A DNA stretch of 64,000 nucleotides, from contig JAFLBL010000005.1 in the NCBI GenBank assembly GCA_017303855.1, forward strand, positions 1 to 64,000. Reading direction: 5' to 3'. This DNA comes from Chitinophagales bacterium (GTDB lineage Bacteria > Bacteroidota > Bacteroidia > Chitinophagales > Chitinophagaceae). This document shows positions 1-7,822 of this stretch, piece after piece (position 1 is the stretch's first letter; each line of letters opens with the position of its first letter). Below the pieces are notes generated by a model. It did not search any database. It was given only the letters and a program-made list of their open reading frames with translations, and was not told the DNA's origin. The position numbers were made by a program, and so were the translations under genes.

Positions 1-1310
1 AAACCAAGGCCAACAAAGAACTGGAAAAACTAAGTGCTGCTATTGACAAACTGGAGAAAGAAAAAACTGATATTAAGAACAATGCCATTTATAAGGATGC
101 TTTTGAGTGGCGATTTATGTTTCCGGAGGTGTTGGATAATGAGGGGGTGTTTGTGGGGTTTGATGTGGTGATAGGAAACCCACCGTATATAACTGGCAAC
201 AATGTCAAAAGCCATAAGAAGATATTCTTACAATTGTATACAACCATTCAATATCAATTTGACTTATACATTTTATTTATTGAGCGAACAACTTCGCTAA
301 TCAAAAAAAAGGGTGTTCTAAGTTTAATTACACCTAATTCTTGGTTAAAGAATTTAATGATGTCAGATTGTAGAAGATTCATTATTGAAAATCTAAATTG
401 CTACTCGATAAACCCTAACATTTCAAATGCTTTTGAAGAAGCTTCTGTCGATACTTTAATTTTTACAGCAGAGAAAAGGTTATATCCCCATCTAATAGAA
501 GGAGATTTAAAAGTTTGGCAATTTATAAATAAGGAGCCTATCGAAAAAAGGAAAATAAATCAAACTAGATTTTATGAAAACGATGGCTTTGTTTTTGATT
601 TAGAAGTAGACGACAAAAAACATAAAATATTAAAAAAAATAAAGGAAAGTAGTGTAAAAATGGAAAGCCTATTTGAAATCACAAGAGGAATAAATCCGTA
701 TGATTCTTATACAGGCCAATCTAAAGAAATTATTGAAACTAGAGCGTACCATTCAAATTACAAAAAGAATGAAACTTTTGTACCAGAGTTAAGAGGAAAG
801 CACATCTTCAGAAATGGTTATTTATGGGACAACAAACACTTTATCAGTTACGGCGATTGGCTAGCTGCACCAAGAAACGAGAAATTCTTCACTGGGAAAA
901 GAATACTATTTAGAGAAATTTTAGGACAAGAGAATTTCATTTGTACAGTAATTGATGAAGATTTTAAAATTGACAGGAGTCTATACATTGCTCTGCCATA
1001 TGACAATGTTGACATATATTTCATTCAAGGAATTTTAAGTTCAAAACTAATAGCATGGTTTTTCCGACATGAAAAAAATGAGTTTGACGACCTTTTCCCA
1101 AAAATCCGTGTGGAAGAATTTAAAAACTTACCCATTAGGCTTAATTCAAATAAACAAAAAGAAATTAGCCTTCTTGTCGACCAAATTCTCGCCGCCAAGA
1201 AAGCCGATCCGGCAGCGGATACCAGTCATTGGGAGACGGAGATTGACGAGCTGGTGTTTGATTTATATGGGTTGACGAAGGAGGAGAAGGGGTTGGTGAA
1301 GGGGGCGTAG
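1..1310 (+). CDS. Type IIG restriction-modification enzyme, C-terminal part (5' truncated by window)
   Basis: The reading frame is open from the first bases of the window, so the N-terminal nuclease and early methyltransferase part lies upstream. Visible are a short Lys/Glu-rich coiled stretch, then the string FEWRFMFPEV, then the amino-methyltransferase motif IV NPPY, which is the catalytic loop of N6-adenine methyltransferases of the Eco57I/TaqI class. The rest looks like a TaqI-type target-recognition domain, with a typical late segment containing FPKIRVEEFKNLPI. Known family members join cleavage, methylation and recognition in one protein. The gene is AT-rich compared with the housekeeping genes to the right, which fits horizontal gain. 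The exact type is inferred from the motif only. Confidence 0.85.
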   Translation, partial: TKANKELEKLSAAIDKLEKEKTDIKNNAIYKDAFEWRFMFPEVLDNEGVFVGFDVVIGNPPYITGNNVKSHKKIFLQLYTTIQYQFDLYILFIERTTSLIKKKGVLSLITPNSWLKNLMMSDCRRFIIENLNCYSINPNISNAFEEASVDTLIFTAEKRLYPHLIEGDLKVWQFINKEPIEKRKINQTRFYENDGFVFDLEVDDKKHKILKKIKESSVKMESLFEITRGINPYDSYTGQSKEIIETRAYHSNYKKNETFVPELRGKHIFRNGYLWDNKHFISYGDWLAAPRNEKFFTGKRILFREILGQENFICTVIDEDFKIDRSLYIALPYDNVDIYFIQGILSSKLIAWFFRHEKNEFDDLFPKIRVEEFKNLPIRLNSNKQKEISLLVDQILAAKKADPAADTSHWETEIDELVFDLYGLTKEEKGLVKGA

Positions 1311-1519
1311 TTAAAACTTAGACGTTTTGAGCAATAATATTTGTAGAATCGAAACCCTTTCGTTTTCAGCATATTAGAATACTGCTTTACATCATTATTT
1401 CTTTTTCTTTACAATATAATCTAGAACTATAAATATTTATAGCAGCTAATTCAGGATTTTTAAAAATAATTAAGGCCAGCTGCTCTTATTTTAGAATTTA
1501 TTTTCCTTACTTTTACGGC

Positions 1520-1579
1520 AATAAGACCTGCCACGCCTCTCATAAGAACGGCGCACCCGGGCGGGTTTTCGATTTAATA
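1520..1579 (+). repeat. 60-bp cassette-flanking direct repeat, copy 1 (intact)
   Basis: A 60-bp element lies between the restriction enzyme and the abi gene. It matches 58 of 60 positions in copy 2 once the IS inserted in that copy is removed. It can fold: the outer arm ACCTGCC pairs with GGCGGGT (one G-U pair) and an inner CGCC pairs with GGCG, with unequal bulges. It ends in a T-run, so it may also serve as a terminator on the plus strand. The rest of the 1311-1591 gap is AT-rich and shows no gene. Confidence 0.85.
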
Positions 1580-1591
1580 TAGTCCAGCTAT

Positions 1592-2488
1592 ATGAATTTC
1601 AATAAACCTCCTATTTCAATTCCAGACCAGATCAGTCTGCTCAAAAAAAGGGGTCTCCTGATTACAGACGAGACGAAAGCCGCACATTATCTTTCTAACA
1701 TCAGCTACTACCGGTTACGGGCATATACTTACCCATTCCAGGATAATTCGGTCCCCGACCACCCTTTTGTTAAACAAGTGTCATTCGATGACATCATTGA
1801 TCTGTATGTATTCGACCGCAGGTTAAGATTACTTGTATTTGACGGGTTAGAAAAAATTGAAATCGCTCTACGGACAAAAATTATCTATCATTACTCTGTT
1901 TTATACGGAAGTCATTGGCATGAAAACATAAGCATTTACCGTAGTCAAAGCCGGGTGATTCGCGATTTGGGTAAATTATACGAAGAAATTGACAGGTCAA
2001 ATGAAACATTCATTAAGCACTATAAAAACACATATACACAACCCCCTAATCCACCATCCTGGATGAGCCTGGAAGTTGCCTCAATGGGTTTACTGTCTAA
2101 ACTTTTCGAAAACTTAAAACTTTCGCCTGATAAAAAAGAGATAACTAAATCATTTGGCTTATCTCATCCGTTTATTCTTGAAAGCTGGATGCACGCTTTT
2201 GCACAGTTGCGGAATATTTGTGCTCATCATGGAAGACTATGGAACCGACGATTTACAACAACCCCTAAGATCCCGGATAACTCAATTCATCCATATCTGA
2301 ATAATAAAAAAATTTACCCTAATAAAATTTATGCTATCCTTAGCAGCATGACATATATTTTACATATCATCAGTCCGGGAAATACATTTAACACCCGATT
2401 AAAAGAGCTCATGAAAAGCTGTAAACTTACTGACGAAAAAGAAATGGGTTTTCCGGAAAATTGGCTGGATGAACCTATTTGGAAATAA
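1592..2488 (+). CDS. Abi_2 family abortive infection protein (AbiD/AbiF-like, HEPN)
   Basis: The 298-aa product matches the Abi_2 family throughout: an N-terminal segment about a query DQISLLKKRGLLI helix, then YRLRAYTYPF, then YVFDRRLRLLVFDGLEKIE, and late in the protein RNICAHHGRLWNRR. The last segment contains the R-x4-H signature of HEPN ribonucleases, here Arg-Asn-Ile-Cys-Ala-His. Known Abi_2 proteins protect against phage, probably by RNA cleavage leading to growth arrest. The start ATG has no clear ribosome binding site. The gene sits 12 bp after a 60-bp repeat and is followed 25 bp later by a small ORF; the pair forms a repeat-flanked unit. The activity is inferred from family and motif. 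Confidence 0.9.
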   Translation: MNFNKPPISIPDQISLLKKRGLLITDETKAAHYLSNISYYRLRAYTYPFQDNSVPDHPFVKQVSFDDIIDLYVFDRRLRLLVFDGLEKIEIALRTKIIYHYSVLYGSHWHENISIYRSQSRVIRDLGKLYEEIDRSNETFIKHYKNTYTQPPNPPSWMSLEVASMGLLSKLFENLKLSPDKKEITKSFGLSHPFILESWMHAFAQLRNICAHHGRLWNRRFTTTPKIPDNSIHPYLNNKKIYPNKIYAILSSMTYILHIISPGNTFNTRLKELMKSCKLTDEKEMGFPENWLDEPIWK

Positions 2489-2513
2489 CCCATTGCAAAA
2501 ACTAATTTTTTAT

Positions 2514-2711
2514 ATGTCAACCTTCAAAAAATTTACTAAAGCTGCGGATATTGATGCGAAGTTGGAAGGTTTCAAAGAAATTCTTAACCAACCTTCACAC
2601 AAAGCCGCCATTATGGAAATGAACCAAACCATGGCTGCTGTCCGGAGAGATTTTAAAGTCAAGGAAAGCAAATCTCTTTCATCTGCTGCTAAAGTGGTAT
2701 TGACTTCCTGA
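2514..2711 (+). CDS. Small hypothetical protein downstream of abi gene
   Basis: A 65-aa basic protein starting MSTFKKFTKA, Lys- and Ala-rich and probably helical. I do not recognise it. It starts 25 bp after the abi stop and ends 41 bp before the second 60-bp repeat, so it travels with the abi gene. An in-frame ATG exists further up at 2469 but lies inside abi, so 2514 is preferred. Position alone suggests an antitoxin or accessory partner. No homology supports that, and it could be a chance ORF. Confidence 0.45.
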   Translation: MSTFKKFTKAADIDAKLEGFKEILNQPSHKAAIMEMNQTMAAVRRDFKVKESKSLSSAAKVVLTS

Positions 2712-2752
2712 GCGGTAATATACCGGATTAATACCCCAGATAACATATTCCG

Positions 2753-2802
2753 AACAAGACCTGCCACGCCTCTCATCAGAACGGCGCACCCGGGCGGGTT
2801 TT
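2753..2802 (+). repeat. Cassette-flanking direct repeat, copy 2 (split by IS; remainder at 4195-4204)
   Basis: These 50 bases equal positions 1520-1569 of copy 1 with two substitutions. The last ten bases of the repeat (CGATTTAATA) are found on the far side of the IS at 4195-4204. Removing the IS and one copy of a TTT target duplication joins the two pieces into a full 60-bp repeat. Confidence 0.88.
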
Positions 2803-2856
2803 TGTCCCTTACTAAAATTAGTTGACAATAACCGAAGGAACTAATTTAGCTTATCA

Positions 2857-3225
2857 ATGAAAGAAATTGGTAGAAAGGGATATCTGGGGAAGATCCCGAC
2901 TTACGAGGAATCCTTAAAGGTTGTCATTGCCCGTGATTACCTGACTGGACAATTAAGTTATAGTCAGGTTGCCAAGAAGTATAACCTTCCAAGCGGGGAT
3001 ACTGCCCGTTATTTTGTAAGCTGGTACAAGACGTGGGCAGCAAAGAATGAGACTGAATCTCAGTTGTTTCCGCCTGCAAAACAAAGCTATGAGCAGGATC
3101 TTGAAAAGCAGTTGAAAGAGGCCAATATCCGTATTACTGCACTGGAAATGATGATAAAAAATGCAGAGCAGGAGCTGGGAATTGATATCGTAAAAAAGTC
3201 TGGTACCAAACAGCAGGGCAAATGA
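2857..3225 (+). CDS. IS3-family transposase OrfA (helix-turn-helix)
   Basis: A 122-aa protein with an N-terminal helix-turn-helix about residues 20-60 (LSYSQVAKKYNLP region) and a C-terminal Leu/Ile-rich coiled segment about residues 80-110, as expected for an IS3 OrfA that binds the element ends. Its stop overlaps the OrfB start (ATGA), so OrfB can be made by re-initiation. Near its end an A6G heptamer lies in the zero frame, allowing a -1 shift into OrfB. Confidence 0.9.
   Translation: MKEIGRKGYLGKIPTYEESLKVVIARDYLTGQLSYSQVAKKYNLPSGDTARYFVSWYKTWAAKNETESQLFPPAKQSYEQDLEKQLKEANIRITALEMMIKNAEQELGIDIVKKSGTKQQGK
3192..3198 (+). other. A AAA AAG programmed -1 frameshift site
   Basis: The heptamer AAAAAAG is phased as gtA-AAA-AAG in the OrfA frame, the classic IS3 slippery sequence. 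The -1 frame has no stop from 3192 to the OrfB ATG at 3222, so slippage would give an OrfAB fusion transposase of about 400 aa. The phasing is seen directly; use of the site is inferred. Confidence 0.82.
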
Positions 3226-4076
3226 AAAATCAGTTGTCTGGCGTGTCGTTTAACGCCATCTGCCGGCTGTTTGGTAAAAGTCGCCAGGCATGGTATAAGA
3301 TCCATCAATTGGGCAATAAGAACCTTCTGCAGGAGGATCTGGTACTTCAATGGGTTGTTGAGATACGGGAAACATTGCCCCGTGTTGGTGGTTTAAAGTT
3401 GTATTCAATGATCAAAGTCCGGCTCGCAGAGCACAATATCAAAATGGGCCGGGACAGTTTTTATCAACTTTTAAGGGATAACGAGTTGCTTGTTATACCC
3501 CGACGTAAATACGTCCGTACCACACAGTCCTGGCATCGTTATAAGAAGTGGCCGGACTTACTGCAGGATTATCATCCCTGTGGACCAGATCAGGTCTGGG
3601 TAAGCGACATAACCTACCTGAGAACGGAAACCGGCTTTATTTACCTGAGCCTGATTACAGATGCATACTCACGAGTTATAGTAGGCTATCATGTAAGCCA
3701 ACACCTGAAAGCCAGTGGTTGTATAGCAGCATTAAACAAGGCCCTGAATGGAAGACTGAATCCATTAACGCAGTTGATCCATCATTCTGATCGGGGAATC
3801 CAGTACTGTTGTGACGATTATGTTCAGATACTTCAAAGTAATGATATACAAATCAGTATGACGCAGACTGGCAGTCCTTACGATAATGCAATAGCAGAAC
3901 GGGTCAACGGAATATTGAAACAAGAGTTTGGGTTGGACAGAACCTTTAAAACGTATAATGATGCAGTAGATCCTGTAGCAAAAGCTGTTTATTCTTACAA
4001 TCACATCAGGCCTCATTTTAGCTGCGATCTCAACACTCCGGCCCAAAAACACTATCTTGAACTCAAACCTGACTGA
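3222..4076 (+). CDS. IS3-family transposase OrfB (DDE integrase domain)
   Basis: A 284-aa protein with an HTH_21-like N-terminal region and an rve integrase core. The three catalytic acids are visible: Asp in WVSDITYL, Asp in HHSDRGIQY, and Glu in NAIAERVNGILK. The Tyr/Asn-His tail YNHIRPH and the ending ...NTPAQKHYLE are typical. Length is normal for IS3 OrfB. The catalytic domain works as the OrfAB fusion in characterised relatives. Confidence 0.95.
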   Translation: MKNQLSGVSFNAICRLFGKSRQAWYKIHQLGNKNLLQEDLVLQWVVEIRETLPRVGGLKLYSMIKVRLAEHNIKMGRDSFYQLLRDNELLVIPRRKYVRTTQSWHRYKKWPDLLQDYHPCGPDQVWVSDITYLRTETGFIYLSLITDAYSRVIVGYHVSQHLKASGCIAALNKALNGRLNPLTQLIHHSDRGIQYCCDDYVQILQSNDIQISMTQTGSPYDNAIAERVNGILKQEFGLDRTFKTYNDAVDPVAKAVYSYNHIRPHFSCDLNTPAQKHYLELKPD

Positions 4077-4227
4077 CAACCAATTTTAGTAATTAAAACA
4101 AGCTGTCAACCTGTATCCGTAAATCTATGAACACTGTCAACCATATTCAGTAATCTTCTTCGCTTTTGTCAACCAATTTTAGTACAAGACATTTCGATTT
4201 AATAGTGGTTTTCTCCCCACCACAGCC

Positions 4228-4324
4228 GTACCTGCTTCGAGACACAGCCGGGGCATGTCCGGGGTTAAAGCGCATGGTGCGCTTTAACCCCGGACATGTA
4301 TCGGAGATGGCAGGAAGCAGGTAC
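4228..4324. repeat. 97-bp imperfect palindrome with perfect 21-bp inner stem
   Basis: The inner arms at 4254-4274 and 4278-4298 are perfect inverted repeats of 21 bp around a 3-base TGG loop. Outer arms of 11 bp (GTACCTGCTTC and its complement) are at 4228-4238 and 4314-4324. The middle parts of the arms pair poorly. It stands between the IS right end and the next gene. It could be a small non-autonomous element, a terminator or an RNA hairpin. The rest of 4192-4461 holds no gene I can support. Confidence 0.8.
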
Positions 4325-4461
4325 GAAGCAAACCCGGGCAAAACCTTAAGAAAGTCCTCAAAAAAGGGCTGGAAGGGACACCTGTATATACGAAATTTTT
4401 TTGATAAAAAATGATAAACACTACTACCTTTCTCAGCAAATCCGTCCTTTATTTTTAGGTC

Positions 4462-4815
4462 ATGGGAAAACAAAAAAACATGATCTTCATCGGCACGGTC
4501 AACAATATGACCTGGTATGCGATGAACGGAATCGGCTATGTGAGATGCAAAAGCCGGTTAACTGGTAAACGGGTAAAAAGCAGCCCGGAATTTAAAAAAA
4601 CAATGGAGTATGCCAGGAAACTGGGGGAGGCTTCCACCGTGGCTTCCGGATTGTACAAAGCCATCCCGGATGAAAACAAAAGTTCCCGGCTGTTCCGGCT
4701 TATAACCGGGCGCGTGGTCACTTGTTTTAAAAAGGGAATTACGGAAGATGAAGTCCGTGAGGAAGTGCGGAGAGAAATACCATCGCTGATTAAGCAGGTG
4801 AAAAAGGAAATGTAA
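4462..4815 (+). CDS. Conserved hypothetical protein, 117 aa
   Basis: The product starts MGKQKNMIFIGTVNN and is basic. Its head (a GTV/GTI strand, a Trp-Tyr, then a Tyr-Val-Arg and a K/S-rich segment) resembles a group of short Bacteroidota proteins of unknown role that begin MARQKGIIKL-like. The second half is helical and charged (VREEVRREIPSLIKQV). There are no catalytic motifs, signal peptide or membrane span. It lies alone between the palindrome and a repeat array. Function unknown. Confidence 0.65.
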   Translation: MGKQKNMIFIGTVNNMTWYAMNGIGYVRCKSRLTGKRVKSSPEFKKTMEYARKLGEASTVASGLYKAIPDENKSSRLFRLITGRVVTCFKKGITEDEVREEVRREIPSLIKQVKKEM

Positions 4816-4952
4816 CATGCTGCCAGGTGGTGGGTTGAACAATAGCAGGGAAATATTCAATATTCAATGTTCAATTCTCAATTTTCATTTGAGGGTGACT
4901 GTGGCTATTCGTTTTTTAATGATGTGATATTCCTTGTTTCATCATTCCCGGA

Positions 4953-5500
4953 CCAACAAAACACTCCTACGGAGTGAAGGGGGCATTTCGGTCTATATAG
5001 TGGCCACCAACAATGCACCCCTACAGGGTGGAGGCACATTCCGGTCGTTTTTAATCCAATCCAACCAACAAAGAACCCTACAGGGTGAAAGAGCACTCCA
5101 GTCGTTTTTAATCCAATCAACAAAGAACCCTACAGGGTGAAAGAGCACTCCAGTCGTTTTTAATCCAATACAACCAACAAAGCTATCCTGCGAGGTTAGG
5201 GAACATTGCGGTCGTTTTTAATCCAGTTCACCCAACAAAGCAATCCTGCAAGGCTAGGGAGCATTCCGGTCGTTTTTAATCCAATACAACCAACAAAGCT
5301 ATCCTGCAAGGTTAGGGAACATTGCGGTCGTTTTTAATCCAGTTCACCCAACAAAGCAATCCTGCAAGGCTAGGGAGCATTCCGGTCGTTTTTAATCCAA
5401 ACCAACAAAGAACCCTACAGGGTGAAAGAGCACTCCGGTCGTTTTTAATCCAATCAACAAAACACTTCTGCAGAATGAATAGAATAGCGATACGTTTTGT
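4953..5500. repeat. Array of about ten 52-58-bp repeats with palindromic cores
   Basis: Units begin near 4955, 5007, 5064, 5117, 5172, 5230, 5289, 5347, 5401 and 5455. Each starts with a (C)CAACAAAG-like block, has a small palindromic core (for example ACCCTACAGGGT or ACTCCTACGGAGT) followed by TGAAAG-like bases, and most end with GTCGTTTTTAATCCA. The pair 5172-5288 is repeated almost exactly at 5289-5400, showing recent two-unit duplication. The linkers are conserved rather than unique, so this is not a CRISPR. The 4816-5581 interval holds this array and no gene. Confidence 0.85.
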
Positions 5501-5509
5501 AACTACAAT

Positions 5510-5551
5510 CTCCCGTCTCCCGACTCCCGACTCCCAACTCCCAACTCCCGA
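5510..5551. repeat. Heptanucleotide tandem repeat (CTCCCGA/CTCCCAA units)
   Basis: Six 7-bp units, with C/T and G/A variation, just downstream of the acyl-CoA dehydrogenase. On the minus strand the units read GAGTYGG. They belong to a 7-bp-phased family found at several intergenic sites in this window. Confidence 0.8.
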
Positions 5552-5555
5552 TTTA

Positions 5556-5581
5556 TCCTCCGTAGCATTAACGAAGGAGGA
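5556..5581. repeat. Hairpin repeat TCCTCCGTAGC...GAAGGAGGA at the acyl-CoA dehydrogenase stop
   Basis: A 26-bp imperfect palindrome directly abutting the stop codon of the minus-strand gene. It is a relative, in reverse complement, of the element at 37753-37778 (shared GTAGC-TTA-CG core). It may work as a transcription terminator. Confidence 0.65.
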
Positions 5582-6721
5582 CTACTTCAACACTTCCCTG
5601 CTAATAACAATCTTCTGTATCTCACTCGTACCTTCACCAATGGTACAGAGCTTGGCATCGCGGTAGAATTTCTCGACGGGGAAATCTTTCGTATAGCCAT
5701 AACCGCCAAAAACCTGTACGGCATCGTTGGCCACTTTTACCGAAACCTCACTCGCGTAGTACTTGGCCATGGCGGCTTCTTTAGTCATGGGTAGATGACG
5801 GTTCTTTAAATCACAGGCCTGGAGAATGAGCAGTTCGGCAGCGGCAATCTCAGTGGCCATATCGGCGAGTTTGAAAGAAACACCCTGGAAAGAAGAAATC
5901 GGTTTATCAAACTGGTAACGTTCCTGTGAATATTGCAAAGCGGCTTCATAGGCTCCTTTGGCAATCCCAAGGGCGAGCGAGGCAATGGAAATACGTCCGC
6001 CATCGAGCACTTTCATGGCTTGTTTAAACCCGTCGCCCACTTCTCCGAGACGATGGGTATCCGGAATACGGCAATTATCAAAAACCATTTCGGCGGTTTC
6101 GCTGGCGCGCATGCCGAGTTTATTTTCCTTTTTACCTGCACTGAATCCGGGTGTGCCTCTTTCCACGACAAAAGTGGTAGAGTTATTTTTCGTACGTGCC
6201 TCACCGGTACGACAAATCACCACGGCCACATCCCCACTTTTACCATGGGTGATCCAGTTCTTGGTGCCATTGATGATCCAGTGATCACCTTCCTTCACGG
6301 CGGTACATTTCATATTGCCGGCATCACTGCCGGTATTGGCTTCGGTCAATCCCCAGGCACCAATCCATTCGGAAGTGGCGAGTTTGGGGAGCCATTTCAT
6401 TTTCTGCTCTTCGCTGCCGAATGCAAGAATATGTCCGGTACACAGAGAGTTGTGTGCCGCGAGACTGAGTCCGACCGAACCACAGACTTTGGCCACTTCC
6501 TCAATGATGGATTTGTATTCGAAATAACTGAGTCCGGCCCCGCCATATTGTTCAGGTACCAATACGCCCATCATGCCCAGTTTACCCATTTCTTTAAAAA
6601 CATCAACAGGGAATACCTGGCTTTCATCCCATTCCATCACATGCGGTAAAATATGCTGACGTGCAAAATCACGGGCGGTCTGCGCCACCTGCTGTGTAAT
6701 TTCTGAAGACTGAAACTGCAT
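5582..6721 (-). CDS. Acyl-CoA dehydrogenase
   Basis: A 379-aa FAD-dependent short/medium-chain acyl-CoA dehydrogenase. It catalyses alpha,beta-oxidation of acyl-CoA and passes electrons to ETF. The N-terminal helical domain is residues 1-115. The middle beta domain carries WGLTEANTGSDA and WIINGTKNWITHG. The C-terminal domain carries RISIASLALGIAKGAYE, QVFGGYGYTKDFPVEK and then IGEGTSEIQ, whose Glu is the usual catalytic base. Length and motifs are complete. It is single, with intergenic repeats downstream, and no beta-oxidation partner adjoins it. Substrate chain length cannot be read from sequence alone; an isovaleryl- or butyryl-type enzyme is likely. Confidence 0.93.
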   Translation of the reverse strand: MQFQSSEITQQVAQTARDFARQHILPHVMEWDESQVFPVDVFKEMGKLGMMGVLVPEQYGGAGLSYFEYKSIIEEVAKVCGSVGLSLAAHNSLCTGHILAFGSEEQKMKWLPKLATSEWIGAWGLTEANTGSDAGNMKCTAVKEGDHWIINGTKNWITHGKSGDVAVVICRTGEARTKNNSTTFVVERGTPGFSAGKKENKLGMRASETAEMVFDNCRIPDTHRLGEVGDGFKQAMKVLDGGRISIASLALGIAKGAYEAALQYSQERYQFDKPISSFQGVSFKLADMATEIAAAELLILQACDLKNRHLPMTKEAAMAKYYASEVSVKVANDAVQVFGGYGYTKDFPVEKFYRDAKLCTIGEGTSEIQKIVISREVLK

Positions 6722-6873
6722 AGACTATGAATCGGGGGTTTATTTAAAAACTGTGCCACTCCTGGCAGGGGTGGCACAGCATCTCATGGAGATTAAAGCA
6801 AGCATTTCGTTAAAGGCTATGTAAAGGTACAGGAATATTATTCAAACTAACAAGCGTTAGCCGAAATATTTTT

Positions 6874-7653
6874 TTATCCCAGGTTAAGCTTCAATCCATC
6901 CCAGGCCAGGTGAATATGCTCAGGCAGTTCAGCTTCCACATCGGCATGCAGGCCCAGTTGGTGCGACATATGCGTAAAATAGGCTTCCGGTACCCGGAGT
7001 TCTTCCACCAGGTCTACGGCTTCACCCAGTGTATAATGGGAGATATGGGACTGTTTCCGCAATGCATTTACCACCATGATTTCACTGCCCCGGATTTTAT
7101 TCTTTTCTTCTTCCTCAATCCGGTTGGCATCCGTGATATAAGTGAAATTGCCAAAGCGGAAACCCAGTACCGGCATCCGCATATGCCATACTTTCACCGG
7201 CTCCACCGGAATATCCCCTACCATAAAAGGCTGATCGGTGATGGTGATCAGGTTCAGTTCCGGGATACCCGGATACTTGGTATCGGCAAATGCATAATAG
7301 AAGTCGCGACGTACCGCTGCTTCCATCAGGGAGTCCGCGTAAATATCAATATGCTTTTTCTGGAAAAAATTAAAGGCCCGCACATCATCCAGTCCGGCCA
7401 TATGATCCCGGTGCGGATGGGTAAATACCACCGCATCCAGTTTCTTTACTTTTTCGCGCAACATCTGGTAACGGAAATCCGGCCCTGTATCCACCACCAG
7501 GCTGGTAGTGGCTGATTGCACAAGAATACTCGAACGTAAGCGGTTGTCTTTTTTATCCGGAGATGTACAAACGGCACAATCGCATCCGATCATCGGCACA
7601 CCACTGCTGGTACCAGTTCCGAGAAATGTTATTGTCAGGGGAGGACAGGTCAC
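6874..7653 (-). CDS. MBL-fold metal-dependent hydrolase (PhnP-like)
   Basis: A 259-aa metallo-beta-lactamase fold protein. It begins TITFLGTGTSSGVPMIGC, followed by CDCAVC, as in PhnP/YycJ-type phosphodiesterases. The metal ligands are HPHRDHMAG (HxHxDH), His in the VWHMRM region and Asp in YITDANR. The final FTHMSHQLG segment supplies the last His. The first codon is GTG; no ATG fits. Known relatives cleave cyclic phosphodiesters or nucleic acid ends. The substrate here is unknown. The protein appears cytoplasmic. Confidence 0.85.
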   Translation of the reverse strand: MTCPPLTITFLGTGTSSGVPMIGCDCAVCTSPDKKDNRLRSSILVQSATTSLVVDTGPDFRYQMLREKVKKLDAVVFTHPHRDHMAGLDDVRAFNFFQKKHIDIYADSLMEAAVRRDFYYAFADTKYPGIPELNLITITDQPFMVGDIPVEPVKVWHMRMPVLGFRFGNFTYITDANRIEEEEKNKIRGSEIMVVNALRKQSHISHYTLGEAVDLVEELRVPEAYFTHMSHQLGLHADVEAELPEHIHLAWDGLKLNLG

Positions 7654-7774
7654 GAGTGTAAAGTTAACGAGGAAAAGTTAACTGGTTAACAGGTTAAAAA
7701 GTTTAAAGGGAAATATCAATAGCAAGTAAACTACCGGAATGCCTATAGTTAAAAGAGAGAATAAATAGTATCGG

Positions 7775-7821
7775 CCCACTCCCCACTCCCCACTCTCCAC
7801 TCCCCACTCTCCACTCTCCAT
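7775..7821. repeat. Heptanucleotide tandem repeat (CCCCACT/CTCCACT units)
   Basis: About seven 7-bp units directly after the stop of the 91-aa gene. The minus strand reads GAGTGGR units, the same phase and core as the other heptad tracts in the window. Confidence 0.8.
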
Positions 7822-7822
7822 T

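Larger units (their letters stand above)
2803..4191 (+). mobile_element. IS3-family insertion sequence, about 1389 bp, complete
   Basis: The terminal inverted repeats are at 2803-2828 and 4166-4191. They begin TGTC, share ACTAAAATT and GTTGACAA, and match at 22 of 26 positions. The outer ends are TG...CA, as in IS3 elements. TTT stands directly outside both ends (2800-2802 and 4192-4194), fitting a 3-bp target duplication. Two overlapping frames encode OrfA and OrfB. Extra internal copies of the GTCAACC/AATTTTAGT end motif lie at about 4073-4150 and could be transposase binding sites. Both frames and both ends look intact, so the element may still move. Confidence 0.92.

Noticed and set aside
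1520..1579. Repeat considered as a classic integron attC site
   Set aside because: It folds like one, but it lacks the GTTRRRY/RYYYAAC core and no integrase is in view. Left as a recombination-unit or terminator hypothesis.
4166..4414. 82-aa open frame on the plus strand, and a 108-aa frame opposite
   Set aside because: Both are made by the 97-bp palindrome and IS end. The protein has no normal composition, and repeats of the same peptide (PGLKR) come from the inverted arms.
4953..5140. Small frames across the repeat array (for example 4934-5140 and 5322-5666)
   Set aside because: They translate the repeat units themselves (FLIQS repeats) and are not genes.
4953..5500. Array considered as a CRISPR
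   Set aside because: The spaces between cores are conserved, unit length varies, and there is no cas gene. It is an intergenic repeat array.
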